Of a stretch of 64,000 bases of DNA, positions 8,885 to 18,366 are shown piece after piece. The number at the start of each line of letters is the position of its first letter. Position 1 is the stretch's first letter. Position numbers and translations under genes: made by a program. The stretch covers positions 1 to 64,000 of the forward strand of contig JAAYRU010000029.1 in assembly GCA_012518615.1 (NCBI GenBank), given 5' to 3'. This DNA is from Christensenellaceae bacterium. Its GTDB lineage: Bacteria > Bacillota > Clostridia > Christensenellales > Aristaeellaceae. A model generated the notes under the pieces. That model was not told the origin of the DNA. It ran no database searches and was given only the letters and a program-made list of their open reading frames with translations.

Positions 8885-11719
8885 ATGCAGGACTTTATTG
8901 TAATTAAGGGCGCAAGGGTAAACAACCTTAAAAATATAGATTTAACAATACCTAGGAATAAGCTTATAGTATTTACGGGGCTTTCAGGCTCGGGAAAATC
9001 TTCACTGGCATTTGACACCATATACGCGGAAGGGCAACGCAGGTATGTTGAAAGCCTTTCATCATACGCTAGGCAGTTTCTAGGGCAGATGGAAAAACCC
9101 GATGTGGATTTAATAGAGGGACTGTCCCCCGCCATATCCATAGACCAAAAATCAACAGTGCATAACCCCCGCTCAACCGTGGGTACGGTAACGGAAATAC
9201 ACGACTATCTGCGCCTGCTCTACGCGCGCATAGGCATACCCCATTGCCCTAAATGCGGCAAGGAAATTAAACAGCAAACGGTAGACCAGATGGTGGATAG
9301 CCTTATGCGCCTTCCCGAAAAAACAAGGCTTTACATAATGGCTCCAATAGTGCGCGGCAGGAAGGGCGAACACGTTAAACTTCTTGAGCAAGCTCAAAAA
9401 GACGGCTTTGTGCGCGCCAGAATAGATGGGGAAATTTATGAACTTGGCGACACCCCTAAGCTTGAAAAAAACAAAAAACACACCATAGAAATAGTGGTGG
9501 ATAGGGTATCTATAAGGGAAGGGCTTGAAACCCGCCTTAGCGATTCTATAGAAACAGCGCTTAAACAATCCGGCGGCATAGTGCAGATATATCTTTTAGA
9601 TGGCAAAGAAATTACATTTTCCCAAAACTACGCCTGTACAGACTGCGGTATAAACATAGAGGAGCTATCCCCCCGCATGTTTTCATTCAACAACCCTTAC
9701 GGAGCCTGCCCCGTGTGCTCAGGGCTAGGTAGGTTTATGTCGGTTTCTGAAGATATGATATTCCCCGACAGGAATAAATCCCTAAATGAGGGCGCTATTA
9801 GCATAATGGGCTGGAACAGCGCGGGAAACAGCCGCAGCACCTCTCATATGATGTTTAAAGCCCTTAGCGAATATTATAATTTCAGCATGGATACGCCTAT
9901 AAAGGATTTACCCAAGAAGGTAATAGATATTATACTCTATGGCACAAAGGGTGAAAAAATACCCATGAGGTTTGAATCACTCTCAGGGCATGGGGTATAT
10001 AAAATAAGCTATGAGGGAATTATCCCCTCAACCATGCGGCGCTACAATGAAACCACTAGTGAAAACACCAAGGCTGCATACGAGGAATATATGCGCGAAG
10101 TGCCTTGCAGCGCCTGTAAAGGTCAGCGGCTTAATGATACCGCGCTTGCGGTAACCATAAACGACATTAACATAGCAGAGCTCAGCGATATGAGCTTAAA
10201 CACCTCCCGCAATTTCTTAACCAAGCTAAAATTAAGCGAAACACAACATATGATTGCAGACCAAATAATAAGAGAGCTAGATTCTAGGCTTGGTTTCCTA
10301 TGCAATGTAGGGCTGGATTATCTATCCCTTTCAAGGGCGGCTGCTACACTGTCCGGCGGAGAAGCGCAGCGCATAAGGCTTGCGACGCAGATAGGCTCAA
10401 GGCTTGTAGGAGTGCTTTATATATTAGACGAACCCAGCATAGGGCTGCATCAGAGGGATAATGAGAGGTTGCTATCTACCCTAAAAGCGCTTAGGGATTT
10501 AGGCAATACGCTAATAGTGGTAGAACACGATGAGGAAACCCTTAGAAACGCCGACCACATTGTAGACATAGGTCCCGGCGCGGGTGAGCACGGCGGCGAA
10601 ATAGTGGCGCAGGGCTCAATAGAGGATTTAATGCAATCCCCCCGCTCTGTAACTGGCAAATACCTAAGCGGCGAAAAAAACATACAAATACCCAAAAAAA
10701 GGCGCAAGGCAAGCGGCTTCCTTAAGGTAATAGGCGCGAGCGAAAACAACCTTAAAAATATAGATGTAAAATTCCCACTTGGGGTGTTCTGCTGCGTATC
10801 GGGCGTTTCTGGCAGCGGAAAAAGCAGCCTTGTAAATGAGATACTTTACAAAACCTTAGCTCGCGATTTAAACCGCGCTAAAACTGTGCCCGGCAAGTAT
10901 AAAAAAATAGAGGGCATAGATAAGCTGGATAAGATAATAAACATAGACCAATCCCCCATAGGCAGAACCCCCCGCAGCAACCCCGCCACATATACAGGGC
11001 TTTTTGATTTGGTACGAGATGTATTCGCCCAGCTGCCCGAAGCTAAGGCTAGGGGCTATAATCGGGGCAGGTTTTCATTCAATATTAAGGGCGGCAGGTG
11101 TGAAGCCTGCAAGGGCGATGGGCTAATAAAAATAGAGATGCACTTCATGGCGGATATATATGTACCCTGCGATGTGTGCAAGGGCAAACGCTACGGCAGG
11201 GAAACGCTTGAAATAAAGTATAGGGATAAGAATATATCAGATGTGCTTAACTTAAGCGTAACAGAAGCCATGCGCCTATTTGAAAACCAACCCGCTATTA
11301 TGAACAAGCTGCAAACACTCTATGATGTAGGGCTTGGCTATATAAGGCTTGGGCAGAGCAGCACCACGCTGTCAGGCGGCGAAGCGCAGAGGGTAAAGCT
11401 TGCCACTCAACTTAGCAAAAGGGCTACAGGCAAAACCATAATACTGCTAGATGAACCTACAACAGGCTTACATGCGGACGATGTATCTAGGCTTATAAAG
11501 GTGCTCCAGCAGCTTACTGATAACGGCAACACTGTTCTTGTAATAGAGCACAACCTAGATGTGCTTAAAACCGCGGATTATATTATAGACCTAGGTCCAG
11601 AAGGCGGGGATGGTGGCGGCTACCTAGTAGCCAGCGGCACGCCCGAAGAGGTCGCGGCAAACAAAAATAGCTATACAGGGCAATACCTTAAAAAGGCTGG
11701 CATCAAACCTAAAGCATAG
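8885..11719 (+). CDS. uvrA: Excinuclease ABC subunit A
   Basis: The 944-residue damage-sensing ATPase of nucleotide excision repair. It has two ABC modules. The first Walker A is GLSGSGKSS (32-40); the second is GVSGSGKSS near residue 640. LSGGEAQR signature motifs appear in both halves. Zinc-binding cysteine pairs are visible at 121/124 and 251/254 with 275/278, and again in CEACKGDG with CDVCKG near 740-765. AAGGAG lies before ATG 8885. It stands alone here: uvrB is not in the window, and uvrC lies 43 kb away on the other strand. Confidence 0.98.
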   Translation: MQDFIVIKGARVNNLKNIDLTIPRNKLIVFTGLSGSGKSSLAFDTIYAEGQRRYVESLSSYARQFLGQMEKPDVDLIEGLSPAISIDQKSTVHNPRSTVGTVTEIHDYLRLLYARIGIPHCPKCGKEIKQQTVDQMVDSLMRLPEKTRLYIMAPIVRGRKGEHVKLLEQAQKDGFVRARIDGEIYELGDTPKLEKNKKHTIEIVVDRVSIREGLETRLSDSIETALKQSGGIVQIYLLDGKEITFSQNYACTDCGINIEELSPRMFSFNNPYGACPVCSGLGRFMSVSEDMIFPDRNKSLNEGAISIMGWNSAGNSRSTSHMMFKALSEYYNFSMDTPIKDLPKKVIDIILYGTKGEKIPMRFESLSGHGVYKISYEGIIPSTMRRYNETTSENTKAAYEEYMREVPCSACKGQRLNDTALAVTINDINIAELSDMSLNTSRNFLTKLKLSETQHMIADQIIRELDSRLGFLCNVGLDYLSLSRAAATLSGGEAQRIRLATQIGSRLVGVLYILDEPSIGLHQRDNERLLSTLKALRDLGNTLIVVEHDEETLRNADHIVDIGPGAGEHGGEIVAQGSIEDLMQSPRSVTGKYLSGEKNIQIPKKRRKASGFLKVIGASENNLKNIDVKFPLGVFCCVSGVSGSGKSSLVNEILYKTLARDLNRAKTVPGKYKKIEGIDKLDKIINIDQSPIGRTPRSNPATYTGLFDLVRDVFAQLPEAKARGYNRGRFSFNIKGGRCEACKGDGLIKIEMHFMADIYVPCDVCKGKRYGRETLEIKYRDKNISDVLNLSVTEAMRLFENQPAIMNKLQTLYDVGLGYIRLGQSSTTLSGGEAQRVKLATQLSKRATGKTIILLDEPTTGLHADDVSRLIKVLQQLTDNGNTVLVIEHNLDVLKTADYIIDLGPEGGDGGGYLVASGTPEEVAANKNSYTGQYLKKAGIKPKA

Positions 11720-11923
11720 CTATTCCCCTTGATTTTACATATAAATTAATTTTAAACCGAATAGTCAAAAACCAAATACACTTTAGGTATAATAAAAACG
11801 CGCAAATAATTGACAATACAAAGTTCCTTAGCAAAAAAATATAATATAATATGTTTAATATAGGAAACAGCTAATAATCGTTTAATTAATAAGAATATAG
11901 TAAAATCAGAATGAAACAACGAT

Positions 11924-11952
11924 TTGACAATTCATTATACTTTGCATATAGT
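11924..11952 (+). promoter_or_regulatory. Strong promoter for the mgtC leader
   Basis: TTGACA (11924-11929), a 17-bp spacer and TATAGT (11947-11952). Transcription would start near 11959, giving a leader of about 420 nt before mgtC. Confidence 0.7.
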
Positions 11953-12057
11953 TTAATTTTAACGAAGTATTGCTTATACTCGGGCTTGACTTGCTTAAGT
12001 TACTTTAATTCCTATGTCAAGACATATTACTTTTTTACAAAGAAAGGAGGATAGCCA

Positions 12058-12099
12058 ATGGGGTATTGTTATGTTTGTTTGACATTTCTACAAGCTTAG
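12058..12099 (+). CDS. Putative 13-residue leader peptide upstream of mgtC
   Basis: ATG 12058 follows a near-perfect Shine-Dalgarno site (AAAGGAGG, 12043-12050, 7-nt spacer). It encodes MGYCYVCLTFLQA and then TAG. It sits about 100 nt downstream of a strong promoter and 280 nt before mgtC. The site is good enough to be translated. A role in attenuation or ion sensing is an inference. Leader ORFs regulate mgtCBR in Salmonella, but this peptide does not resemble those. Confidence 0.5.
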   Translation: MGYCYVCLTFLQA

Positions 12100-12380
12100 C
12101 GCACGTCTCAAGATAAAGGCTATAAAATATGTTCTGATTCAATAAGTAGGCAAATCTGTAGTATGAAACTAAGCAATAAATCGGATAAAAAGCACTACCG
12201 CAGACAAAAGAAGAAGATTTTTAAAAATTTGTTTTTGCTAAATTGTTGTCTAACTCTTTCAAACCTTAATAATTGACCGTGGGAAGGTAATATAAGCGAA
12301 AGGTTAGGATCCAATATTTTTTAGGAATCACTACTAAAAAGTCACAAAACGATAATCATAAAAAAAGAAGGTAATAAAAA

Positions 12381-13061
12381 TTGTTGGTAATACGTGAAGT
12401 TACACATAAAGCGATTATTGTAAGGATTATATTAAGCACCATTATTGGCGGTATTATAGGCATAGAGCGAGGCAGCAAAAACAGACCTGCAGGACTTAGA
12501 ACGCATATGCTAGTATGCCTTGGCGCTACAGTAGTTATGATTACGAATCAATATGTTGAACAATTGTTCAACACCGGCGACCCGCTCAGGTTAGGGGCAC
12601 AGGTAATAAGTGGTATCGGTTTTTTAGGAGCGGGTTCTATTTTGGTAACGAGAAGGAACCAAATAAAAGGCTTAACAACAGCTGCAGGTCTTTGGGCTGC
12701 TGCCTGTATAGGCTTGGCGATAGGAATAGGCTTTTATGAACTTGCTATTCCGGGTGGAGTAACTATTTTCTTGATATTAACTGTTTTACAAAAGTTTGAT
12801 GCAATTACAAGACAAAAAAGTACACATGTTGAATCATATATAGAGCTCAAAGGGAAAGAAGATATGGGTCCTTTTGTCAGATATATGCGTGATAACAAAA
12901 TGGCTTTGTACGACATTCAGGTTGAACATGAGGATATGATTGAAGCAAATATAGGATTTGCCTTTATTGTAACAATAAAGAGTATGGAACTAATGAACCG
13001 AGACAAAATTATCAAGATCATTTCAAAAGCGCCTAATTTGGAGTATTTTGAGGAGCTTTGA
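12381..13061 (+). CDS. MgtC/SapB family membrane protein
   Basis: A 226-residue protein. The N-terminal half has about four membrane helices and the family motifs GIERGSKNRPAGLRTHMLVC and GIGFLGAGSI. The C-terminal half (about 145-226) is soluble and looks like an ACT-type domain. Family members are linked to growth in low Mg2+, F-type ATPase control in pathogens, or metal transport; the role here is unknown. The start is TTG 12381 with AGAAGG 9 nt upstream. It appears monocistronic and follows an unusually long leader. Confidence 0.88.
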   Translation: MLVIREVTHKAIIVRIILSTIIGGIIGIERGSKNRPAGLRTHMLVCLGATVVMITNQYVEQLFNTGDPLRLGAQVISGIGFLGAGSILVTRRNQIKGLTTAAGLWAAACIGLAIGIGFYELAIPGGVTIFLILTVLQKFDAITRQKSTHVESYIELKGKEDMGPFVRYMRDNKMALYDIQVEHEDMIEANIGFAFIVTIKSMELMNRDKIIKIISKAPNLEYFEEL

Positions 13062-13212
13062 AAAAACAAGCCTTCAAATTATTATTAATTCTACCTCGGT
13101 TTTTTATGTTAAATTATAATACATTTATTGCACGCAGAAGGCATGCGATAGTGGAAGAAGATAGCGGAATGTACAACACAACTGTAAATAAATCAAAGCC
13201 TAACCATATCCC

Positions 13213-13241
13213 TTGATTTTGCCATGCCTATATCCTATAAT
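13213..13241 (+). promoter_or_regulatory. Promoter of the 13270-19328 operon
   Basis: TTGATT (13213-13218), a 17-bp spacer and TATAAT (13236-13241), 28 bp before the ATG at 13270. The TTG at 13213 belongs to the -35 box and is not used as a start codon. Confidence 0.65.
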
Positions 13242-13269
13242 ACAATCATCGATTTTTGGGGGATTTTAC

Positions 13270-14136
13270 ATGGATAACATCGAGCAAAAGAAGCTACTGC
13301 CCTACGGGACATCTCTACATATAAAGCTAAGTCTAATAGGTTTAATACTAAGGCTTGTAGCGCTATCGCCTCTATGGCTCAATTTTTTAGGGGTTCATTT
13401 TCCCTTGCCCGAAAATTACAGGGTATTCGTGTCGGCACTGTGCTGTATACCCCTGTATATAATAATAGTGCTACCGTCAAGGTTCTATACTAGAAGTACG
13501 CTTTACAAAACCTGCTACCCTGTGCAGGGCGAAAAGTTAAAGTTTTCAAGGGCTTTTGCGCTTGCACTAAACAGGCTGCTGCGCGCGCTCCCCTTTATAC
13601 TGCCTATATTTATATTTGTTGTGGGCTTTTACTACCTGTGGTTTATAGGCGATGCTACTCAGCTATTTAAAACCATACGCTCCGCAGGCACATTAGTTGG
13701 CGGCAGTTTTGTACACGGTTTCATTATACTTGTATTGCTTTTCTTTATTGCTCTATTCCTAGCCTTTATAGGCTGGAGGAGATATGCCGCTATTGAATAC
13801 TTGCCCATGAATGGCATGAATAATACTAGGGCATTCGCAACAAACCGCATATATATAAAGGAAAATAAGGCTAATTTAAGGCGTACTACTGCTAAAAACT
13901 TTCTTATGCTGCTGCCTTATTTGGCTGTTACATTTTTCCTGCTTGCAATGGAGATATCAACCAAGCTAACAGGCGAAGCCACAAGCGATGTTTTCGTGCT
14001 GCTTGAGGCTGTAACTACGCTTAATTTTACAACCAAAACCTATGCGCTGTGCGCGCTTGCATATATAGTGCTAAATCTCCCCTTTGTGGTATTTAGAAAG
14101 CGCAATATAGCGCTTGCGCTAAAACCCCTTAAATGA
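13270..14136 (+). CDS. Six-helix membrane protein of unknown function
   Basis: A 288-residue protein with about six predicted membrane segments, near residues 20-45, 52-72, 107-130, 145-167, 212-232 and 253-275. I see no catalytic or transport motif and do not recognise the family. The start is ATG 13270 after GGGGGAT; an in-frame TTG upstream lies in the promoter. Its stop codon overlaps the next start (ATGA), so it is translated together with the pseudouridine synthase, although nothing else links the two functions. Confidence 0.75.
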   Translation: MDNIEQKKLLPYGTSLHIKLSLIGLILRLVALSPLWLNFLGVHFPLPENYRVFVSALCCIPLYIIIVLPSRFYTRSTLYKTCYPVQGEKLKFSRAFALALNRLLRALPFILPIFIFVVGFYYLWFIGDATQLFKTIRSAGTLVGGSFVHGFIILVLLFFIALFLAFIGWRRYAAIEYLPMNGMNNTRAFATNRIYIKENKANLRRTTAKNFLMLLPYLAVTFFLLAMEISTKLTGEATSDVFVLLEAVTTLNFTTKTYALCALAYIVLNLPFVVFRKRNIALALKPLK

Positions 14137-14864
14137 AGGAAACAATCCGCCTTGATAGATTGCTTTCAAACATAGGTTTACTCAGCCGCAAGGAAGCTAA
14201 GACATACGCAAGGCAAGGCAGGATAATGGTAAACGGTGAAACCGTACACGACAGCTCCACCGGCGTTTCCCCATCCGATATAATAAGTGTAGATGGCGAA
14301 ACTATAGACAGCCGCCTATCCCACCATATTATGCTAAATAAACCTCTAGGCTATATTACAGCCTCTAGCGATATCAGCAGCCCCACTGTAATGGACTTGC
14401 TCCCTTCAAAATACTTAGCGCTTAAATGTATGCCCGTTGGTAGGCTTGATAAGGATACCGAGGGGCTGCTGCTCTTTACCACAGACGGCACGCTAAACCA
14501 TAGGCTATGCTCCCCAAAATACGGGGTAAAAAAATGCTACCATGCGCTTGTAAGCGGAGATGTGCAAGATAGCGCAATAGCTGCATTCCAAAAAGGTATA
14601 AGACTTAGCGATTTTACCGCAAAGCCCGCAAACCTTGAAATTATATCCAAATATGAGGGCAATACTCTTTGCGAAGTTATAATAACAGAGGGCAAATACC
14701 GCCAAGTGCGCCGTATGTTTTCCTCCTGCGGGCATGAGGTATTAAAACTTAAGCGCATAGCATTTGGAGATATACTGCTTGATAGTAATCTTGCCCCCGG
14801 CGAGTGGAGAGCTATAAGCGATACAGAGCTTATTTCCCTATACAGGAGCGTAAATTATGAGTGA
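14133..14864 (+). CDS. RsuA/RluB-family rRNA pseudouridine synthase
   Basis: A 243-residue enzyme that isomerises a uridine in rRNA. It has an N-terminal S4 RNA-binding domain (about 5-60, IRLDRLLSNIGLLSRKEAK-type) and a catalytic domain with the GRLDKDTEGLLLFT motif. The catalytic Asp is Asp106. The KYRQVRRMF segment near the C-terminus is also typical. Whether it modifies 16S (RsuA) or 23S (RluB) cannot be told by eye. It overlaps both neighbours by a few bases. Confidence 0.93.
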   Translation: MKETIRLDRLLSNIGLLSRKEAKTYARQGRIMVNGETVHDSSTGVSPSDIISVDGETIDSRLSHHIMLNKPLGYITASSDISSPTVMDLLPSKYLALKCMPVGRLDKDTEGLLLFTTDGTLNHRLCSPKYGVKKCYHALVSGDVQDSAIAAFQKGIRLSDFTAKPANLEIISKYEGNTLCEVIITEGKYRQVRRMFSSCGHEVLKLKRIAFGDILLDSNLAPGEWRAISDTELISLYRSVNYE

Positions 14865-15462
14865 ACAGTATTTTGATTCTACACCTACATCTGTAAGCTC
14901 TCCCGTAACTATAGATATAGTCTATGATGGAGAGATGTTTAAATTCGTAACCGACTCGGGTGTTTTCTCAAAGGGAGCTCTTGATAAGGGCACACAAATT
15001 CTGCTAAACTCAATAGATGAACCGCTTTCCGGCAATGTGCTAGACCTTGGCTGCGGCTGGGGCGCTGTTGGCATAATACTCTCTAAACTCTATAAGGGTA
15101 TAAATATCACTATGGCTGATATAAACAAAAGAGCGGTTGAGCTGGCTAATATAAACGCCAAGAAAAACAGGGCGCTTGTCAAAATAATAGAAAGCGACGG
15201 CTTTCAAAATATAGACGGCAGTTTTAACTATATTTTCCTAAACCCCCCTATAAGGGCGGGGAAAAAAATAGTCTATAATTTATTCAGCGGCGCAGCTAAA
15301 CATCTAAAGCCGGGTGGCGCACTCTATATAGTAATGCGTAAAAGGCAGGGGGCGCCATCAGCAAAGGAATATCTTAAAAGTTTATTTGAAAATGTGGATA
15401 CTATAAACCGCAAGGCGGGATATCATATAATTAAATGCAAGGAGGCAAAAAATGGAATTTGA
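14857..15462 (+). CDS. RsmC-like class I SAM-dependent methyltransferase
   Basis: A 201-residue protein with motif I (VLDLGCGWGAVG) and motif IV (NPPIRAGK). NPP-type motifs mark methyltransferases acting on exocyclic or ring nitrogens of bases. The length and the YFDSTP-type opening fit the Gram-positive RsmC-like family (16S rRNA guanine-N2, or a related target). It starts inside the end of the pseudouridine synthase gene, so the two may be co-translated rRNA modifiers. Confidence 0.85.
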   Translation: MSEQYFDSTPTSVSSPVTIDIVYDGEMFKFVTDSGVFSKGALDKGTQILLNSIDEPLSGNVLDLGCGWGAVGIILSKLYKGINITMADINKRAVELANINAKKNRALVKIIESDGFQNIDGSFNYIFLNPPIRAGKKIVYNLFSGAAKHLKPGGALYIVMRKRQGAPSAKEYLKSLFENVDTINRKAGYHIIKCKEAKNGI

Positions 15463-16627
15463 CTGTACTTACTTTGACAAGGCAATAGACAGGCGCAATA
15501 CGGACAGCGTTAAATGGGATGCGCGCGAATTAATGAAAGAGGGCGGTATACCCCTTTGGATAGCGGATATGGATTTCCCCTGCCCGCCCGCTGTAGTAGA
15601 AGCCGTAATAGAAAGGGCAAAACACCCCGTATACGCCTACACCATACCCGATGATGGACAGGCGCTTGTAGACTTCCTTAAGCGCAGGCATGATATTGAT
15701 TTAGAGCCCGCTAACCTTTTGGTATTTCCAACCATAGTATCCGCTATTAAAGCCTGCGTGCTCAGCTTCGCCAATGAGGGCGAAAATGTGCTCATACTAA
15801 GCCCGGTATACGGTCCTTTTTATAGCTCAATCTTGGATAACAAGCGCAATCTGGTTGACATACCTCTTATAAAGGATGAAAACCACCGCTATAATATAGA
15901 TTTTGACGCAATTGAAAACAGCTTTAAAAATGACAATGTAAAGCTATTCGTAGTGTGCAGCCCGCACAACCCTGTATCTAGGCTGCTTTCACAAGATGAA
16001 CTCAGACAAATCGCCATTCTATGCAATAAATACAATGTAAAACTTGTAGTAGACGAAATACACTGCGATTTTGTATACCCTCCGCATAAATTTACAAGCA
16101 TATTAAATATTGCTGAAGCTCCTGAGGATACCATATGCCTGTACTCCGCAAGCAAAACCTTTAACGTAGCGGGGCTCAGGCAGGCTTATGCAATTTGCAG
16201 AGATGCTGACACCCTAGAAAAGATAGAAGATACAGCAGACAAAGTAGACGCGTTATCCGCCAACATATTTGGTCTAGTGGCAAATAAAGCAGCATTTTCT
16301 TTATGTGACGACTGGCTTGACGGGCTTATAGCTTATCTTGATAACAACCGCAAAGCACTTGCAGAGTTTTTACAAAACGAACTGCCCCTTGCAACGCTCA
16401 CCCCAATTGAATCTACATACCTTGCGTGGGTAAACATAAGCGCATATGAAACAGATAACGAAGCTTTAAAACAGCGCTGCTATGAAAAAGGCGTATGCGT
16501 AAACCCTGGAATCATATTCGGAGAAGAAGGCGGCAAGGGATATATAAGGATTAACTTCGCCTGCCCCAAAGAGCAGCTGCTCGAAGGCATGAGGCGACTT
16601 AAAATAGCACTTACTGAAAAGGAGTAA
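15452..16627 (+). CDS. PatB/MalY-type PLP-dependent C-S lyase or aminotransferase
   Basis: A 391-residue fold-type I enzyme. The PLP lysine is Lys235 in YSASKTFNVAGL, and the VVDEIHCDF segment (Asp201) and SPHNPVSR are family motifs. MalY/PatB proteins cleave cystathionine or cysteine to release a thiol or H2S. The open reading frame begins 11 nt before the methyltransferase stop, with AGGAGG at a good distance. Exact substrate preference cannot be read from sequence. Confidence 0.9.
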   Translation: MEFDCTYFDKAIDRRNTDSVKWDARELMKEGGIPLWIADMDFPCPPAVVEAVIERAKHPVYAYTIPDDGQALVDFLKRRHDIDLEPANLLVFPTIVSAIKACVLSFANEGENVLILSPVYGPFYSSILDNKRNLVDIPLIKDENHRYNIDFDAIENSFKNDNVKLFVVCSPHNPVSRLLSQDELRQIAILCNKYNVKLVVDEIHCDFVYPPHKFTSILNIAEAPEDTICLYSASKTFNVAGLRQAYAICRDADTLEKIEDTADKVDALSANIFGLVANKAAFSLCDDWLDGLIAYLDNNRKALAEFLQNELPLATLTPIESTYLAWVNISAYETDNEALKQRCYEKGVCVNPGIIFGEEGGKGYIRINFACPKEQLLEGMRRLKIALTEKE

Positions 16628-16634
16628 AAAAAAC

Positions 16635-18008
16635 ATGAAAAACATAGAAGATATTCTACTTGAACTAAAACCCGATATGATATCCACCCTTCAGGATTGG
16701 ATAAGCGTAAACAGCATTAAATCCGCGCCCAAAGAAAACGCTCCCTTTGGAAGCGCTCTTAGGGTTATGCTGGATAAAGCCCTCGCCCTTTGCGATGAAA
16801 TGGGTTTTGATACCCTAGATGTAGACGGCTATGCCGGCCACGCTGAAATGGGCGAAGGCAAGGATGAGGACGCGCTTGCTATGCTCGTTCACCTTGATAT
16901 AGTTCCCGATGGCGATGGCTGGACTTATAACCCCTTCGGCGGCGAAATAGTAGATAATAAAATGTATGGCAGAGGCACTATGGACGATAAAGGCCCCGCT
17001 GTTGCCGCCCTATATGCAATGCTTGCTGTTAAAAAAGCAGGCATACCGCTTAAAAGAAAGGTGCGCATAATATTCGGCTGCGACGAAGAAAGCGGTATGC
17101 AATGTATGGAATATTACAGGCAAAAGCTAACCATGCCCCGCTCAGGTTTCAGCCCTGATGCAGGCTTCCCTGTAATAAACATAGAAAAAGGTATGATAGG
17201 CGTGCAGATAAGCGCCAAGCCCTCAAAAGAGGGGCTTCAGGTAGTGCGCTGGTCAACAGGCGATAGAACTAATGTTATACCCGGGGTATCCTATGCTCTA
17301 GTTAAGGCGGGAGATGAAATAATACCCAGAGTAAAAGAAGTAAGCGAAAAATACGGCTGGGAAATAAAGGCTGAACCTGATGATGAATTTATGCGTATAA
17401 CCGTAAAGGGCGTTGCAGGGCACGCCGCATACCCCCATGCCGCTGAAAACGCAATAAGCCGCCTGCTTATAGTGCTAAAGGAGCTTGGCGCCGAAGGTCC
17501 GCTTAAAACGCTTGCAAACACTGTAGCTACCGACCCATATGGCGAGGGGCTTAATATTGCAGTTGAGGACAAGCTTTCAGGCAGGCTTACAAACAACATA
17601 GGCATAATACGCGTTGATGATAGCAGCATATACGCAACCCTTGACATGCGCTGCCCTGTACTTACAGACAGAGCATACCTGCTTCGCATACTAAAGCAAA
17701 GCCTTCCAGAGTTTGAAATTATACAAACCACCGACAAAGCCCCCCACTATGTACCCGCCGAGAGCGAGCTTGTACAAAAGCTGCTTGAAGCATATAATGA
17801 GGTTACAGGTCTGCCAAAAGAAACCTTAGCCATAGGCGGCGGCACATACGCAAAAATGCTTGATGAAGGCGTTGCCTTTGGCATAGCCTTCCCCGGAGAC
17901 CCTGACAAAGCGCACAGAGCGGACGAATATGTAGACTTAGACAAGCTTTTTGACAGCTCAAGGATATTCGCCCGCGCCATAGTAAAACTTGCAAAGGGAG
18001 ATGAATAA
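16635..18008 (+). CDS. M20-family dipeptidase, PepV-like
   Basis: A 457-residue metallopeptidase. Metal-binding motifs are visible in order: LVHLDIVPDGDGW (His and Asp), GRGTMDDKGP (bridging Asp) and CDEESGM (catalytic and metal Glu). The long insert after about residue 190 matches the lid domain of PepV, which hydrolyses dipeptides in the cytoplasm. There is no signal peptide. AAGGAG overlaps the previous stop codon. It probably recycles imported peptides and is co-transcribed with the C-S lyase. Confidence 0.93.
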   Translation: MKNIEDILLELKPDMISTLQDWISVNSIKSAPKENAPFGSALRVMLDKALALCDEMGFDTLDVDGYAGHAEMGEGKDEDALAMLVHLDIVPDGDGWTYNPFGGEIVDNKMYGRGTMDDKGPAVAALYAMLAVKKAGIPLKRKVRIIFGCDEESGMQCMEYYRQKLTMPRSGFSPDAGFPVINIEKGMIGVQISAKPSKEGLQVVRWSTGDRTNVIPGVSYALVKAGDEIIPRVKEVSEKYGWEIKAEPDDEFMRITVKGVAGHAAYPHAAENAISRLLIVLKELGAEGPLKTLANTVATDPYGEGLNIAVEDKLSGRLTNNIGIIRVDDSSIYATLDMRCPVLTDRAYLLRILKQSLPEFEIIQTTDKAPHYVPAESELVQKLLEAYNEVTGLPKETLAIGGGTYAKMLDEGVAFGIAFPGDPDKAHRADEYVDLDKLFDSSRIFARAIVKLAKGDE

Positions 18009-18009
18009 T

Positions 18010-18366
18010 ATGCAAGAAAGAGAGATAATATGCGTATCCTGCCCTATGGGCTGTAGGATGACCGTTACTCTATCCGAAAACGAAGTAATTAAGGTAGAGA
18101 ACAATACATGCAAGCGCGGCGAAACCTACGCAAAGCAGGAGTGTATATCCCCCATGCGCATGATAACAGCCGTTGCCCCAGTAAAGGGCAGCAAAACACC
18201 CATAAGCGTAAAAACGGAAGAGCCTATCCCCAAAGATAAGATTATGGCTGTTATGGATGAAATAAACAGCGCAGATTTCAGCACGCCCATACATATAGGC
18301 GATACGCTTATAGAAGATGTCGCCTCAACAGGGGTTAATGTAATCGCCACAAAAACCCTGCTATGA
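18010..18366 (+). CDS. DUF1667 family cysteine-rich protein
   Basis: A 118-residue protein with cysteines in CVSCPMGC near the start and CKRGETYAKQEC further on, a layout that suggests a metal or Fe-S site. DUF1667 proteins are usually coded next to a glycerol-3-phosphate dehydrogenase-like flavoprotein and an NAD(P)-dependent oxidoreductase. Neither is present here, so it is an orphan copy. ATG 18010 is chosen because AAGGGAG lies 9 nt upstream. It overlaps manA by 4 nt. Confidence 0.85.
   Translation: MQEREIICVSCPMGCRMTVTLSENEVIKVENNTCKRGETYAKQECISPMRMITAVAPVKGSKTPISVKTEEPIPKDKIMAVMDEINSADFSTPIHIGDTLIEDVASTGVNVIATKTLL

Larger units (their letters stand above)
11720..12380. other. AT-rich intergenic region upstream of mgtC
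   Basis: About 660 bp between uvrA and mgtC, clearly more AT-rich than the flanking genes. It holds a good promoter (11924-11952), an inverted repeat CTTGAC/GTCAAG near 11985-12021, and a 13-codon leader ORF (12058-12099). About 280 nt then run to mgtC with no longer ORF. I matched no known riboswitch class (M-box, yybP-ykoY, ydaO) by eye. It could be a long regulatory leader or the scar of an old insertion. Confidence 0.5.

Noticed and set aside
12058..12099. Leader of a tetracycline or macrolide resistance gene
   Set aside because: The design is similar, but there is no resistance gene downstream and I cannot match the peptide to a known leader; kept only as a possibility.
12217..12235. 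AT palindrome followed by a T run as an attenuator terminator before mgtC
   Set aside because: The repeat has no GC content and no loop, so a working terminator is not supported.
11720..12380. Known Mg2+ (M-box), c-di-AMP (ydaO) or Mn2+ (yybP-ykoY) riboswitch upstream of mgtC
   Set aside because: No conserved core sequence of these classes was found by eye. A covariance search could still overturn this.
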